Assembly: GCA_013287135.1 (NCBI GenBank)
Contig: JABDEK010000022.1
Span: 1-50,991, forward strand
DNA from: Acidobacteriota bacterium
GTDB taxonomy: Bacteria > Acidobacteriota > Terriglobia > Acidiferrales > UBA7541
DNA: 50,991 bases
Reading direction: 5' to 3'
Notes under the pieces: generated by a model
Seen by the model: only the letters and a program-made list of their open reading frames with translations
The model's database searches: none
What the model was told of the DNA's origin: nothing
Made by a program: the position numbers and the translations under genes
Shown here: positions 1 through 8,638 of the stretch, piece by piece
Numbering within the stretch: position 1 is the stretch's first letter
How the letters are laid out: each line of letters opens with the position of its first letter

Positions 1-1
1 G

Positions 2-94
2 CTGCGAGGAATCGAGAAAGTAGGATGGCTGTTTACTTTCACCGGGGCCGCCTACAGCCTGTGCCGATTGCGAAACCTGATGGCCAGAGCATGA
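2..94 (+). CDS. IS5/IS1182-like transposase, C-terminal end (partial)
   Basis: An open frame runs in from the left edge and stops at 92-94, giving the last 30 residues of a protein. They begin LRGIEKVGWLFTFTGAAYSL and end with a basic CRLRNLMARA tail. I recognise this as the typical C-terminus of DDE transposases of the IS5/IS1182 group, whose last helix carries the conserved 'aaYNLxRLRNL' pattern. The body of the element lies outside the window. Being intact to the stop does not show that the whole gene is functional. Confidence 0.7.
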   Translation: MRGIEKVGWLFTFTGAAYSLCRLRNLMARA

Positions 95-478
95 GGGAAG
101 TTTCGATTCGGATCGGCTGAGTAGATAGAACAACCCAAAGCACTCCTTCTCAAATCAGAGATACCTCAAAACTTCAGAACGAAAAGAACGAAAAGCTAGA
201 AAAACCGAATTATTCAACAAGCTGCTAACCGTCCAAGTTAAAATTCGTTCGGGAAAAATGCAAAGTGCGCCACGGTGGGGACCCTAGGGGCGCGGGCAGA
301 AATGGGAAAGGCGAGCCGGTTTCCCTGACTCGCCCCGTCCCCGCAAGGCTCGCTATGTGAGGTCTCGAACCATCGCCCGAATAGTTTTCGCCCTAAAGGG
401 CACCAAGTCTAACAGGCTCGTGCCAAACAAGAGCAAGCTGGACGGCTCCGGCGTGACGGAACCTGGGCCGCGCTCGGG
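95..478. other. Intergenic stretch with probable right end of the IS
   Basis: No gene is supported here. At about 205-228 the string TTATTCAACAAGCTGCTAA resembles the terminal inverted repeat of IS5/IS1182-type elements, which often end in 'TTCAACAGCCTGCTA', so the insertion sequence probably ends near 228. The left terminus is outside the window and cannot be compared. The remaining 250 bases show no tRNA, terminator or convincing reading frame. Confidence 0.35.
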
Positions 479-1003
479 CTAGTCGTTCGGAACCAGGTAG
501 CCCTGGACGTAGCTACCTCCGGTGGAGCTTACGGCCTGTGAGTCTGCAAGCTTCACTCCCGACCCAACCCGGAAACCCGTTGCGTAGTGTTCGTGCCCAT
601 AAGCCTGATAATCCGCACCGGTTTGGACAGCTACGGCCACACTGCCGTTAAATGTGCCCACTTCAAAATTATAAAGGAAATCGCCGATAAGGCCTGAGCT
701 CTGAGATGAGCCTTGCCATTCATAGTCAGTCACAATCAGCGTGTAGCCTTTGGGGACTACATAAGCGGTAGACTCGTCGATTTTCCCTTCGGCATCAGCC
801 TCAGAGCAATAAGCCTTCCCCTCAAAACAAAACAATGAGACCAGGCGACTTTCGGCCTGCCCCACATGGGTGGTGTTGCCGGGGACAATCTGCACCAGGG
901 TCGCCGCTACGGCGCGTGCCCGGTTGGGTGCGACAAACGCTAGAATTACTGCAACGATAACCAGGGCTCCCAAAATTCCCAAAGTCTCTTTCAATAGTCG
1001 CAT
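479..1003 (-). CDS. Exported hypothetical protein
   Basis: 174 residues from the ATG at 1001-1003, preceded by an AAAGGAGAAAG ribosome site, so I prefer this start to one 80 codons further upstream. The N-terminus MRLLKETLGILGALVIVAVI is a signal peptide or membrane anchor ending near NRARAVAA. The mature part has one cysteine pair (residues about 58 and 65, in LFCFEGKAYCSEA) and a serine/glycine-rich C-terminal half of likely beta structure (IVTDYEW, FEVGTFNGSVAVAV). I do not recognise a named family. It is probably a secreted or periplasmic protein of unknown role. Confidence 0.6.
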   Translation of the reverse strand: MRLLKETLGILGALVIVAVILAFVAPNRARAVAATLVQIVPGNTTHVGQAESRLVSLFCFEGKAYCSEADAEGKIDESTAYVVPKGYTLIVTDYEWQGSSQSSGLIGDFLYNFEVGTFNGSVAVAVQTGADYQAYGHEHYATGFRVGSGVKLADSQAVSSTGGSYVQGYLVPND

Positions 1004-1183
1004 GTGCTTTCTCCTTTTTCTTTTTTCAGGTGACTTCTTGTGGCTGCTTCGGTTCATGAATACTGTCCCGACGCTCGCACCACTAGTTATCTGTGTAATC
1101 GGAAATGGCGGGCAAAAGACGACAGGGTAGCGAAGAAATTTATTGGGGCCAGGTATGGACAAAGTAAGTACTAGACCGGTTAT

Positions 1184-1203
1184 CCGACTAAAATCAGGAG
1201 TTG
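1184..1203 (-). repeat. Dispersed 20-bp intergenic repeat, copy A
   Basis: The 20 bases CCGACTAAAATCAGGAGTTG recur exactly, on the opposite strand, at 10791-10810. Related but divergent strings occur in other gaps (about 3886-3915 and 17311-17348). Here the copy lies upstream of the exported-protein gene and outside any supported coding sequence. Confidence 0.6.
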
Positions 1204-1256
1204 TAAGTTTTGACTCGCACCATCTACAACTCAAGATACTCAAGTTGCGGTTGGAC

Positions 1257-1766
1257 TTATTCTTCGATTAGTTCGCGGATCAAACTGCCCACCGGATCGT
1301 CCTCTTCAAGATTCGCATCGTTTCCGATATAACGCAGTTTGCCAAGCTTGTCCACGACTGCTACTACGGGGAAGGCTTTTACGCCGAAACTGGCGAGTGT
1401 TTCATCCGACGTGATCACAACGCCGATGCTCGGCGCACCTTCGAGAAGGGCCTTCTCCACAGCAGCGTCGATCTCGGAATGATCGGAACCGGTGGTATAC
1501 AAATTTACTTTGTAAGAGGTGACGCCCGTAACCAGGAGTTTTTTCTCTCCGTATCGCTTTTGAAGAGCTTCCAAATGAGGAAGTTCTTGCATACATGGAT
1601 AGCAGCCCAAAAAAAAGAAGGAAATCAGTCCCACGCGGCCTGGTCGGATGAGATCGGGAGAGAAGTCCCCACGCAGCATCTTCACGGCAGTGATCGTTGG
1701 CGGAAAGCAGCGCGCCGTGGAACAGCGATTCATCCTGAATCCCCAGGATCGAAGCAACCCTTGCAA
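1257..1766 (-). CDS. Thioredoxin-like (TlpA/AhpC-TSA type) protein, N-terminus uncertain
   Basis: The central and C-terminal parts read as a thioredoxin fold. The hydrophobic strand VGLISFFFLG is followed by the redox motif CYPC and then MQELPHLEALQKRYGEK, as in extracytoplasmic TlpA/ResA proteins where CxxC is followed by a helix (PxLxxLxxxY). Later FGVKAFPVVAVVDKLGKL has the cis-proline strand typical of the fold. The first 30 or so residues are low quality and no signal peptide is visible. The frame overlaps an upstream open frame (1730-1924) that has the good ribosome site. The real gene may therefore be one frameshifted unit of about 1257-1924. An eight-T run just before the CxxC codons (about 1609-1616) is another possible slip site. 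Confidence 0.5.
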   Translation of the reverse strand: MQGLLRSWGFRMNRCSTARCFPPTITAVKMLRGDFSPDLIRPGRVGLISFFFLGCYPCMQELPHLEALQKRYGEKKLLVTGVTSYKVNLYTTGSDHSEIDAAVEKALLEGAPSIGVVITSDETLASFGVKAFPVVAVVDKLGKLRYIGNDANLEEDDPVGSLIRELIEE

Positions 1767-1924
1767 AAATAGGTCGTTCTTAGTAGGGTGTCTGGAAACT
1801 TTAATTCAATGCAGTTCGCACTCGATACTGGGTAATACAGGGTTGTTCCGTCTGCTTTTATGCCGTGGTTCCATTCAATCTCAGTCAGCCACTTTGGAAC
1901 TTCATCATCGGTGGCGGCCTCCAT
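1730..1924 (-). CDS. Short open frame, possible 5' part of the thioredoxin-like gene
   Basis: 64 residues starting at an ATG with a strong upstream site (CGAGGAGAGGCA). The product begins MEAATDDEVPKWLTEIEW and contains a CKGC pair near its end. It overlaps the thioredoxin-like frame by 37 bases in another frame. It may be a small independent protein, or the true N-terminus of the downstream gene separated by a frameshift. I cannot decide from sequence alone. Confidence 0.4.
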   Translation of the reverse strand: MEAATDDEVPKWLTEIEWNHGIKADGTTLYYPVSSANCIELKFPDTLLRTTYFCKGCFDPGDSG

Positions 1925-1970
1925 TGCCTCTCCTCGTATCTGATGATTGATGTCCGATGTCGCTTCCCGC

Positions 1971-2543
1971 CTACTCCTTCACATGCGCCAACGGAATCTG
2001 CGAAAACAATTGCAGATCGATGATCATGTTCAACCGCCGGTCCAACTGAAAAAACGTCGCCGCCTTCCTTCCGGGTAACACCTGGCTCACGACCGGCACA
2101 TACTTCAAACGCAGCGCCTGCGCCTCCCCATCCGCCTCCAGCCAGTGCCGCACATAAATCAATGCATCTTGATCTGTCATCGTTGCCCACATCTCCGCAT
2201 ACTGCTTCAACAGTGCATACTTCTGGTTGTTCACTTCCACCAAGTCCTTGGTATAATGGTTGTAGATCGGCCAGAACTTCTCCGCTTCCGTATCCGAAAG
2301 CGACATATTCTGCTCGATCACCTGCATTTTCATAGCCCGTATATCTCGGCGCAGCAAAGCAATGTCCTCGTCCGTCACCGTTGGGCTGATGACCCTCTGC
2401 ACGGTAACTTGCTGCTCCTGCACCGCTGCCCCTAGCGTCTTCGCCTCCCCCGCACTCATTCCCCCACCAAACGCGGTCGCCACGACCATGCCCGCAACAA
2501 ACGCCCCAGCCAATCCCGCCGCTCCCATTATTTTGCGCTTCAT
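1971..2543 (-). CDS. Exported hypothetical protein, Spy/CpxP-like helical
   Basis: 190 residues from the ATG at 2541-2543, chosen because AAGGAGAAAGATT precedes it. The N-terminus MKRKIMGAAGLAGAFVAGMV is a signal peptide. The mature protein is mostly helical: ALLRRDIRAMKMQVIEQNMS, then SDTEAEKFWPIYNHYTKDL, a second helical block with WATMTDQDALIYV, and an end in TFFQLDRRLNMIIDLQLFSQ. This matches a conserved hypothetical periplasmic family common in Acidobacteriota and Bacteroidetes. The FWPIYxxY motif recalls LTxxQ-type periplasmic sensor/chaperones, but function is unknown. Confidence 0.65.
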   Translation of the reverse strand: MKRKIMGAAGLAGAFVAGMVVATAFGGGMSAGEAKTLGAAVQEQQVTVQRVISPTVTDEDIALLRRDIRAMKMQVIEQNMSLSDTEAEKFWPIYNHYTKDLVEVNNQKYALLKQYAEMWATMTDQDALIYVRHWLEADGEAQALRLKYVPVVSQVLPGRKAATFFQLDRRLNMIIDLQLFSQIPLAHVKE

Positions 2544-2840
2544 AATCTTTCTCCTTACCTCGGTCGCCTTGGCACAAAGAACCACTGAGAACAGCAAGTC
2601 CGAGTGCATGTTAATACAGTTGGGTCGCTAATGGATTATTAGCAGGATCAAGCGAGAGTCAACTCTGATTAACGCACAACCGGAAAAGTGTGGCTCTCCC
2701 GAGCTAGACCAATCGGCTGAGACAATTCGGCACAAAAAATCATAGTTCAAGGTATGAAGGGGTGCTAGCTTGACGTCCTATGATTGGCGTCTCGGACCTG
2801 GTTGCCCGAAACCGGGAAACTGCCGGAGACCGATCCGTTC

Positions 2841-3749
2841 ATGCAATATAACCTCTGGAAAGGACCCAACGGTCTCCGCCCCGGCTGGCGGCTACTGATC
2901 TTTGTTGCCATCCTCGTGCTGCTCGGTTACGGCATGAGTCGCAGCGTCGACGTTCTCACCCGCAGCATGCATGCCGACTTCTCGACCCCATTAGACAACG
3001 TCTTTTTGCTGGACTTGCTTCTCCTTCCCCTGATGATCGCAACCTGGATTATGGGGCGGATCGAACACCGCACCTTTGCCGATTACGGCTTGCCGTGGCG
3101 GCGAGCGTTTGGTCGACGATTCTGGCAGGGAGCTTGTTTCAGCTTCGTGTCATTTACGGTTCTGCTGCTGGTGATGCGCCTAGCCGGCGTCTTCTCATTC
3201 GGCGCCATTGCACTGCATGGATGGGATGTGTGGAAGTACGCCGCCGCGTGGGCTGTTCTAGCATTCCTGAGCGCGTTACTTGAGGACTTTCTTTATCGCG
3301 GATACCTGATGTTCACGCTGACGACGGGGATCAGCTTCTGGCCGGCAGCAGTGGTTACATCCTTGCTCATGGGCGGGATGCACTATTTCAATCCCAGCGG
3401 TCATGGACTGGGGCCCGTGTCTGCGATCATGTATTGCCTGGTGACCGTCCTGGTTTTGCGCCGAACGGGGGACCTGTGGATGCTGCTGGGAATCCACGCG
3501 GCATGGAGCTGGTGCGAGCTTTACTTCTACGGCGTAGCGGACAGCGGTTACCGAGCGAACGGCCATCTGTTCACTGCCGGGTTTCACGGTAACTCATTGC
3601 TGACCGGCGGTGGTTTTGGTCCGGAGGCTAGCATCTTCACTCTGATTTTGATGGCTCTTTGGGGCGTGATTTTGTCCGTTTGGCTCCGCGGCGTGAGGTA
3701 TCCCGACCCCGCGGCAGTTCAGCAGCTGCCGTCGCAGAACGTTAACTGA
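2841..3749 (+). CDS. CPBP family intramembrane metalloprotease
   Basis: 302 residues from the ATG at 2841; an in-frame TTG at 2784 would add 19 residues. Eight or so hydrophobic segments make it an integral membrane protein. The CPBP/Abi motifs are visible in order: LLEDFLYRGYLMF (glutamate and arginine motif 1, here ED rather than EE), then MGGMHYFNP (motif 2 His) and LGIHAAWSWCELYFYG (motif 3 His). The family includes eukaryotic Rce1 and bacterial proteases linked to bacteriocin self-immunity or prenyl-protein processing; the substrate here is unknown. No operon partner is seen. Confidence 0.8.
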   Translation: MQYNLWKGPNGLRPGWRLLIFVAILVLLGYGMSRSVDVLTRSMHADFSTPLDNVFLLDLLLLPLMIATWIMGRIEHRTFADYGLPWRRAFGRRFWQGACFSFVSFTVLLLVMRLAGVFSFGAIALHGWDVWKYAAAWAVLAFLSALLEDFLYRGYLMFTLTTGISFWPAAVVTSLLMGGMHYFNPSGHGLGPVSAIMYCLVTVLVLRRTGDLWMLLGIHAAWSWCELYFYGVADSGYRANGHLFTAGFHGNSLLTGGGFGPEASIFTLILMALWGVILSVWLRGVRYPDPAAVQQLPSQNVN

Positions 3750-4049
3750 CATCAATAGACGTTGCAGGCCGAAAATAATTTCGACTCGAACGGGCTTGCA
3801 CTGGTGGCCGGGTTCTCTGACGCTGCTTTGGCCTAGATTAAGGATGGATTCCACGGAAAGATTGAAATTCTTTCGACTCACGAGTCCAACTGATTAACCC
3901 GACTTACCGGGAGTTAGCCTGCCGCTGCTAGGGACAATTACTGGCGAGAAACAGATTTACCAACACCTACCGGACTACAGCGGCTCGGCCAGTCTGCTAT
4001 ATCTAGTTACCGAGTAGCCAGGCGGCCTTGCGGCCGCCCGGCCCTCTCA

Positions 4050-4083
4050 GAACTGGGCGTGAAGATTTCCCTTCACCCAGCTC
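4050..4083 (-). ncRNA. Group II intron domain V (34 nt)
   Basis: On the minus strand the segment starts GAGCTGGGTGAAGG, has a GAAA loop, and closes with CTTCACGCCCAGTTC. This is the diagnostic 34-nt domain V hairpin holding the catalytic metal-binding site of the ribozyme. The maturase stop codon (4082-4084) overlaps its first bases, so translation runs into the catalytic core. Pairing of both arms is intact, so the ribozyme core looks undamaged. Confidence 0.85.
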
Positions 4084-5857
4084 AAGCCCTTCGAACGCCT
4101 CCGTAGAGGAGACGCGGCTTCGAAACGGGAAGACGCAGACGATAAACCCGGTCATGGCACTCGGGATGAAGTAAAACGCAGTTCGTGGCACCAGTGGAAC
4201 CGCCCTTCACACGGGGGACGCAGTAATGAAGGCGCCAGCCTGTGATCCGGGTGATTTTTGTATGGCACTGCGTGCAGAATCCACGTTGTTCATACCAGAG
4301 ATAGCGAAGAGTGCGGGTACCCCGAAACGTTTCCAGCATGTGAGCCCCTTCGCGTTCTTCGAAGTAGGTTTCATAGGTTGGATCGTACGGGTTAGCTTCG
4401 CCTTTAACCTTGACGTGTCGTTTGATGGGAGTGCTCTTGGCGTAGTACAGCCAGACTTTAGTCGGCCGTCCTTCGTCATCGCAGGTTTCACCGAAGAAGG
4501 TCCAATCGCGGTCCCTACGCCGTTCAAAGTATTTCGGTTTGAACCAGCGCGGGCTTTTGTTCGGGTGTCTTCTTCGTGCCCATCGCCACAGACTAGAGAA
4601 GAGGGTGTGATCGACGCGTCCAAACGTGTGTTTGCTCACCACGTGCCGATGATAGTTCGCCCAACCGCGAATCTTTGGGTTGAGTTGATCGATCAAATCG
4701 GCGGCAGACACGCCATGCGCGGCCTTGATGGTTCGTCGGATGCCCTCCAGGAAGATTCCAACACTCTTCTTGGAAGGCTTGATGAGCAGTTTCCCGTTGG
4801 GATACCTGCGCACGTTCTGTCCGAGGAAATCAAAGCCTTTCTCCACGTGCGTAATGACTGTCTTCGTCGGAGAGAGTTCCAGACCTCGTTCTCGCAGGAA
4901 CTGCTCGACGAGAGGTTTGATCTCTCCTTCCAGTAGTCCTTTCGACTTACTGGTGATGAGGAAGTCATCCGCGTAACGGACCAGATTGACACACGGTTTT
5001 TCACCTCCAAGGGACTTGAGACGTTTTCCTGCTGGGTATCTTTCCTGCAAGAGTCGTTCCAGTCCATCCAGCGCGCAGTTAGCGAGCGCGGGAGAGATAA
5101 TTCCACCCTGTGGAGTCCCGTCCGTCGTATCGTGCAGAACGTGTTCTTCCATGTACCCAGATTTCAACCACTTTTGGAGAATGACTCGGTCCATCGGGAC
5201 GTGAGCCAAAAGCCAATCGTGTGAAATTTTGTCGAAACAGGACTTGATGTCGCCTTCCAGAATCCACTGCGTGTTTGCGCTTCTCAGTGCGAGAAAACAC
5301 TGGACCATCGCATCGGCGCAGGACCGCTGCTGACGAAACCCATAGGAGTTTTTATCAGCGGTGGTTTCCACAACGGGGGCGAGTGCGAGCAGATGCAGCG
5401 CTTGCTGCGCTCGATCCTTCATCGTGGGAATTCCGAGCGGACGCATCGTTTTGCCGTCCGACTTGGGGATGTAAACACGTCGCAGGGGCTGAGACTGATA
5501 ACCCCTACGCTTTAGTGCATATACTGCCTGTGTCCTCTTCTCTGGTGTGTCCCAAATTTCTTGGTCCACACCGGGGGTTTTCTTGCCATTGTTTTCCGTC
5601 ACTCGTCGAACGGCGAGAACTTTGCCGCTGTAGGAGTGGGTCAGCAAATGTTGCAGGGCTCGCACCTTGCCCCATCTGCTTTCCTTCGTCGCCTGCACGA
5701 TACGCACTTGGAGTCGGCGAACGTTGCGGTGGATGGTCTGCCAGTCGATGGCGTACCATTGCGCCGCTTCGCGTGAGACCGCACCAACAGCTTGCGCTGT
5801 CGTCATCTGCTTTGCCTCATGAGCCGATTCGTCAAGTTCTCTCGTGTGAAGCACCAT
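4082..5857 (-). CDS. ltrA: Group II intron reverse transcriptase/maturase
   Basis: 591 residues. In order: an N-terminal RT0-like region (PGVDQEIWDTPEKR at about 95), RT fingers/palm with RPLGIPTMKDR (about 139), SYGFRQQRSCADA (about 171), EGDIKSCFDKISHDWL (about 201), GTPQGGIISP (about 247) and the catalytic YADD box at 295-298. The maturase/X domain follows (LNPKIRGWANYHRHVVSK at about 392), then an HNH endonuclease with CTQC (528-531), HYCVPRVKGG (544 on) and LLHPECHDRVY (563 on). All domains are intact, so it should support splicing and retrohoming. The first ATG is used here; MTTAQAVGAVSREAAQW (residue 18) is the start seen in many relatives and is an alternative. Confidence 0.92.
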   Translation of the reverse strand: MVLHTRELDESAHEAKQMTTAQAVGAVSREAAQWYAIDWQTIHRNVRRLQVRIVQATKESRWGKVRALQHLLTHSYSGKVLAVRRVTENNGKKTPGVDQEIWDTPEKRTQAVYALKRRGYQSQPLRRVYIPKSDGKTMRPLGIPTMKDRAQQALHLLALAPVVETTADKNSYGFRQQRSCADAMVQCFLALRSANTQWILEGDIKSCFDKISHDWLLAHVPMDRVILQKWLKSGYMEEHVLHDTTDGTPQGGIISPALANCALDGLERLLQERYPAGKRLKSLGGEKPCVNLVRYADDFLITSKSKGLLEGEIKPLVEQFLRERGLELSPTKTVITHVEKGFDFLGQNVRRYPNGKLLIKPSKKSVGIFLEGIRRTIKAAHGVSAADLIDQLNPKIRGWANYHRHVVSKHTFGRVDHTLFSSLWRWARRRHPNKSPRWFKPKYFERRRDRDWTFFGETCDDEGRPTKVWLYYAKSTPIKRHVKVKGEANPYDPTYETYFEEREGAHMLETFRGTRTLRYLWYEQRGFCTQCHTKITRITGWRLHYCVPRVKGGSTGATNCVLLHPECHDRVYRLRLPVSKPRLLYGGVRRA

Positions 5858-6602
5858 AAAGGGAAGTCAGCCCGCTTTCGCGTCCGGTGATGTTGTCGGT
5901 GCAGCTGACGCAACCGATATCCACTCCATTACAGAGTGGCGTTCGCTTTCTCCCTCATCTGTTATCCGCACCGCCGTCGGTGCATCTTGCGATGCACTTT
6001 CCCCTTGCGGGGAGCGATGTGGACTTACCCTGTTCCGTTGGAATGACGCGATAGGTTAGGTCTGTTCTATACGCCGGCAGTGTTGTTTACCCATGACCTA
6101 GGACCCGGAAGCCTCAGTACTCACTGCCAGAAGAGCCCCGCAGCATGTTAGGCTCTCTTCGGCTGACGACGCTTACGAACATTTGTGTATTCTGACCCTG
6201 CTACCAAGCCTAGCCCCTCTCCACCTTATGCTGGCAGATGCACCGTAGCCTCACGGTTCCGATGCCATTCTTACGAATGTGGGTCCATTGTCCGAGGGCT
6301 TCGAACGGTTTGTTGCCTCGCCGCTCCAACCTCGTAGGCTACGTGCGATGGGACGCACAGTCTGATCAATTTCCTCCTGGTCAGACAATCATTCCAACAG
6401 CTTTCAGGTCGCAATCCAATTATCCGAATATACGTCCACTGGCCAACGACTTGTCCTTGCCCAGGCCCACAAGTTCCTCCGATTAACCCAGTCCCGACGC
6501 ATTCCTCAGGCCTATGAAGGATAGATGTTGACAAAGACTGCATCCAAGGAGCAGCATCTGACTACGCTAGGCGCTGCTAGCCACCGGACTTCCGTTACGC
6601 AC
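5858..6602 (-). ncRNA. Group II intron RNA, domains I-III and part of IV
   Basis: No protein gene is supported across these 745 bases. Read on the minus strand the segment starts GTGCGTAACGGAAGTCCGG and continues with several local hairpins. One of them, close to the maturase, is the CTCCCCGCAAGGGGAAAGTG region. This is the size and position expected for ribozyme domains I to III. I have not folded it, so the exon-binding sequences are not assigned. Confidence 0.6.
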
Positions 6603-6766
6603 GGCCCACCCTTCGAATTAACGAGGCGCGTTTCAGAGAGTAATCACTGAAACGCAAAACAGTTTCCCGCAACGATGTTCGTCCTTTCTGGAACCGGGCA
6701 ATCGGTTTCCATCTTTTTTTGTGAAAAGAACATTGAAATTCAAACGAAATCTGCGAGGAGAATCTC

Positions 6767-7666
6767 ATGATCAAAGTATTTCGGATCTTGGCAATTTGCA
6801 CGATCACCATTGCATTTGCAACATCGTCAATCGCGTGGGCACAGACCTATACGTCGGTTAACTATCCCGGCGCAGTATTCACCGAACTAATTGGCGGCCC
6901 CAATCCCCAGGGTACGAGCGTCGGCGGTTACACTCTCACGGCTGGTGGCGCCCTGCACGGTTTTACGGTAAGGGGAGGAGTATTTACGCCGTTCGACCCT
7001 CCGGGTTCCACGTTTACGACTGCCAACTTTATCAATCCGCGGGGAGAGATTGTGGGCGCCTACGTCGACTCAGGTGGCGTCAGCCACGGTTTCATTCTGA
7101 GCGGAGGAACCTATACAACGGTTGACTACCCGGGCGCGGCTGGCACTACTCTCAGCAGCGTTAACCCCTCAGGTGAAATGTCAGGCGCTACCTGTTCCGA
7201 CCCGGCCTGCGGCGTCTTTGCTGCTACCAACGTTACTCACAGTTTTCTAGTGTCCAAGAAAGGCGTCTTCTCGGCGACCTTCGACCCACCCGGTGCAATC
7301 AGTAGTACTACCAGCGTCGTGATCCCATCTGGTGCAGTCGTGGGTGCTTACACAGACCTTAGTGGAACTACATGTTCCACACAGTGCCAAGGGTATATGT
7401 TGTCCCATGGGACATATGCCACAATTAATTATCCCGGTGCTGCGTTTACGTTTGCTGGAGGGGCTAACGCCGAGGGAACCATCGTGGGAATCTATACCGA
7501 TGCTTCCGGCAACGGACACGGTTTTCTGTTTAATGGCGCTTACACGTCGTTCGACTACCCCGGAGCCGTCTTCACTGAGGCAACAGGCATTAACCCTAGC
7601 GGTGTCATCGTGGGGCTCTATGTTGACTCCGCGGGCGCCGTGCACGGATTCATGCGGACGCCGTAA
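6767..7666 (+). CDS. Secreted HAF-repeat protein
   Basis: 299 residues with a GAGGAGA site before the ATG. A signal peptide (MIKVFRILAICTITIAFATS...) probably cleaves after AWA. The mature part is five to six imperfect repeats of about 44 residues, each with a 'GxNPxGxIVGxYxDxxGxxHGF' half and a 'GxYTxxDYPGA' half; the latter recurs at about residues 33, 118, 223 and 258. This is the extracellular HAF repeat (TIGR02913), a likely beta-propeller-like fold frequent in Acidobacteriota. Two cysteine-bearing insertions (CSDPAC and CSTQC) break the regularity. The biological role is unknown. A hairpin terminator follows directly. Confidence 0.85.
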   Translation: MIKVFRILAICTITIAFATSSIAWAQTYTSVNYPGAVFTELIGGPNPQGTSVGGYTLTAGGALHGFTVRGGVFTPFDPPGSTFTTANFINPRGEIVGAYVDSGGVSHGFILSGGTYTTVDYPGAAGTTLSSVNPSGEMSGATCSDPACGVFAATNVTHSFLVSKKGVFSATFDPPGAISSTTSVVIPSGAVVGAYTDLSGTTCSTQCQGYMLSHGTYATINYPGAAFTFAGGANAEGTIVGIYTDASGNGHGFLFNGAYTSFDYPGAVFTEATGINPSGVIVGLYVDSAGAVHGFMRTP

Positions 7667-7667
7667 G

Positions 7668-7688
7668 CGGTGAGAGTCGATCTCACCG
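7668..7688 (+). terminator. Hairpin terminator after the HAF gene
   Basis: CGGTGAGA, a five-base loop and TCTCACCG form a perfect 8-bp stem two bases after the HAF stop codon. There is only a weak T-rich tail (ATTTTCT) several bases later. Confidence 0.6.
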
Positions 7689-7921
7689 ATTGACATTTTC
7701 TGGGATGGCCTTTCGTCAATGCATTTTTCTACATTGACCTGAGGCCATCCTGGTTTGCAATTCTGGACACGAAGGCATCGAATAGGCTAGTGCCTATCTG
7801 TTTTTGGGGGGATATGTGCGGCGGAAAAGCGAAGCTTTCCGCACAGCAGGCGGCAGAGCCGCTCAGTCTGACTGAATTCTTACACAGGCTTCCTAGGGGC
7901 ACCCTGGCAGTGGAGAAAGTC

Positions 7922-8638
7922 ATGTTAAACCAAAACATATTTTCGACCCTAATTGTCAGATGGGTTGCCGTACCGAGCCTAGCCATGTTTCTGAGTGCTG
8001 TTCCGGCCCGGGCCCAAAACAACCCTTCTAATTACACCTTCCTGGTGGCTTCAGGATTTCTTTGCGATCCCGGTGACTCGGCCACCTGCCCAGCCGTGGT
8101 CAAGTCAGCAAACGGCGACTTCTACCAGATGAGCGGCGCAGGCACGTTCAACACGCAAAGCAAGTCGGTCACGGCAACCGGAACTTATACCTACGAGTCC
8201 TCCAGTGGAACCGTGCTCGAGACGGGGGTCTGGATCGCGAGTGAACTCATGCGCTTTGATTCGTACGGTATCGCGCCGGGTGCGCTCCTGAATGGGCGAC
8301 GAGCATTCGGGTCCTCACAGCTCGGCCCTAAGGGTTTGCCGATGTCCTCTGGCCCCATGCCAACAGGCGGTCTCGCAGTATTCCGTATCCGCCTGTTGCC
8401 GATGTCGGGAACATCAAAGACCGCAGTGCTGCAGGCGAACTGCGCCTTGGGAAAAGTACCTGCTGAACGCGAGATTGAGGGTATTCGCCTCTCTTTTGAA
8501 AGGAATGGCACCGCATTCGCTCAAGAGGCGGGCGGGCGCGTGATGTTCCTCATGATGCGGCCAGAAGTCAGCGCGCCTGTCAAGACGCCGCAGCAAGAAG
8601 CCGCGCCAGACTCTGCGGAACCGCAAACTAATCGGTGA
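7922..8638 (+). CDS. Exported hypothetical protein
   Basis: 238 residues from the ATG at 7922, chosen because TGGAGAAAGTC sits immediately upstream; the open frame extends 44 codons further 5' without a ribosome site. The signal peptide (MLNQNIFSTLIVRWVAV...) ends near ARA-QNN. The mature part includes FLCDPGDSATCPAVVKSANG, a likely disulfide pair, and a beta-rich middle (GTFNTQSKSVTATGTYTYES). It matches a recurrent acidobacterial secreted hypothetical type. No enzymatic motif is visible. Confidence 0.6.
   Translation: MLNQNIFSTLIVRWVAVPSLAMFLSAVPARAQNNPSNYTFLVASGFLCDPGDSATCPAVVKSANGDFYQMSGAGTFNTQSKSVTATGTYTYESSSGTVLETGVWIASELMRFDSYGIAPGALLNGRRAFGSSQLGPKGLPMSSGPMPTGGLAVFRIRLLPMSGTSKTAVLQANCALGKVPAEREIEGIRLSFERNGTAFAQEAGGRVMFLMMRPEVSAPVKTPQQEAAPDSAEPQTNR

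Larger units (their letters stand above)
4006..6602 (-). mobile_element. Full-length group II intron with RT/maturase
   Basis: The element is delimited by features read on the minus strand. A GTGCG 5' start lies at 6602-6598. About 745 nt of structured RNA follow, then the maturase gene (5857-4082), domain V at 4083-4050, and a domain VI-like hairpin (the strand pairs around GGGCGGCCGCAAGGCCGCC) ending near GGTAAC at 4006. The total of about 2.6 kb fits ORF-containing bacterial group II introns. The 5' boundary rests on GTGCG alone and the 3' boundary on the AY-ending consensus, so each could be off by a few bases. It sits in the gap between the CPBP gene and the HAF-repeat gene and does not split a recognisable gene. 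Confidence 0.75.

Noticed and set aside
870..1130. 86-codon plus-strand frame
   Set aside because: Antisense to the exported protein gene start region; composition is not protein-like.
5275..5859. 194-codon plus-strand frame opposite the intron maturase
   Set aside because: It is antisense to the RT gene, has no family character and no ribosome site.
6238..6543. Short frames on both strands in the intron 5' region
   Set aside because: They lie in the structured RNA of the group II intron and show no domain or ribosome site.
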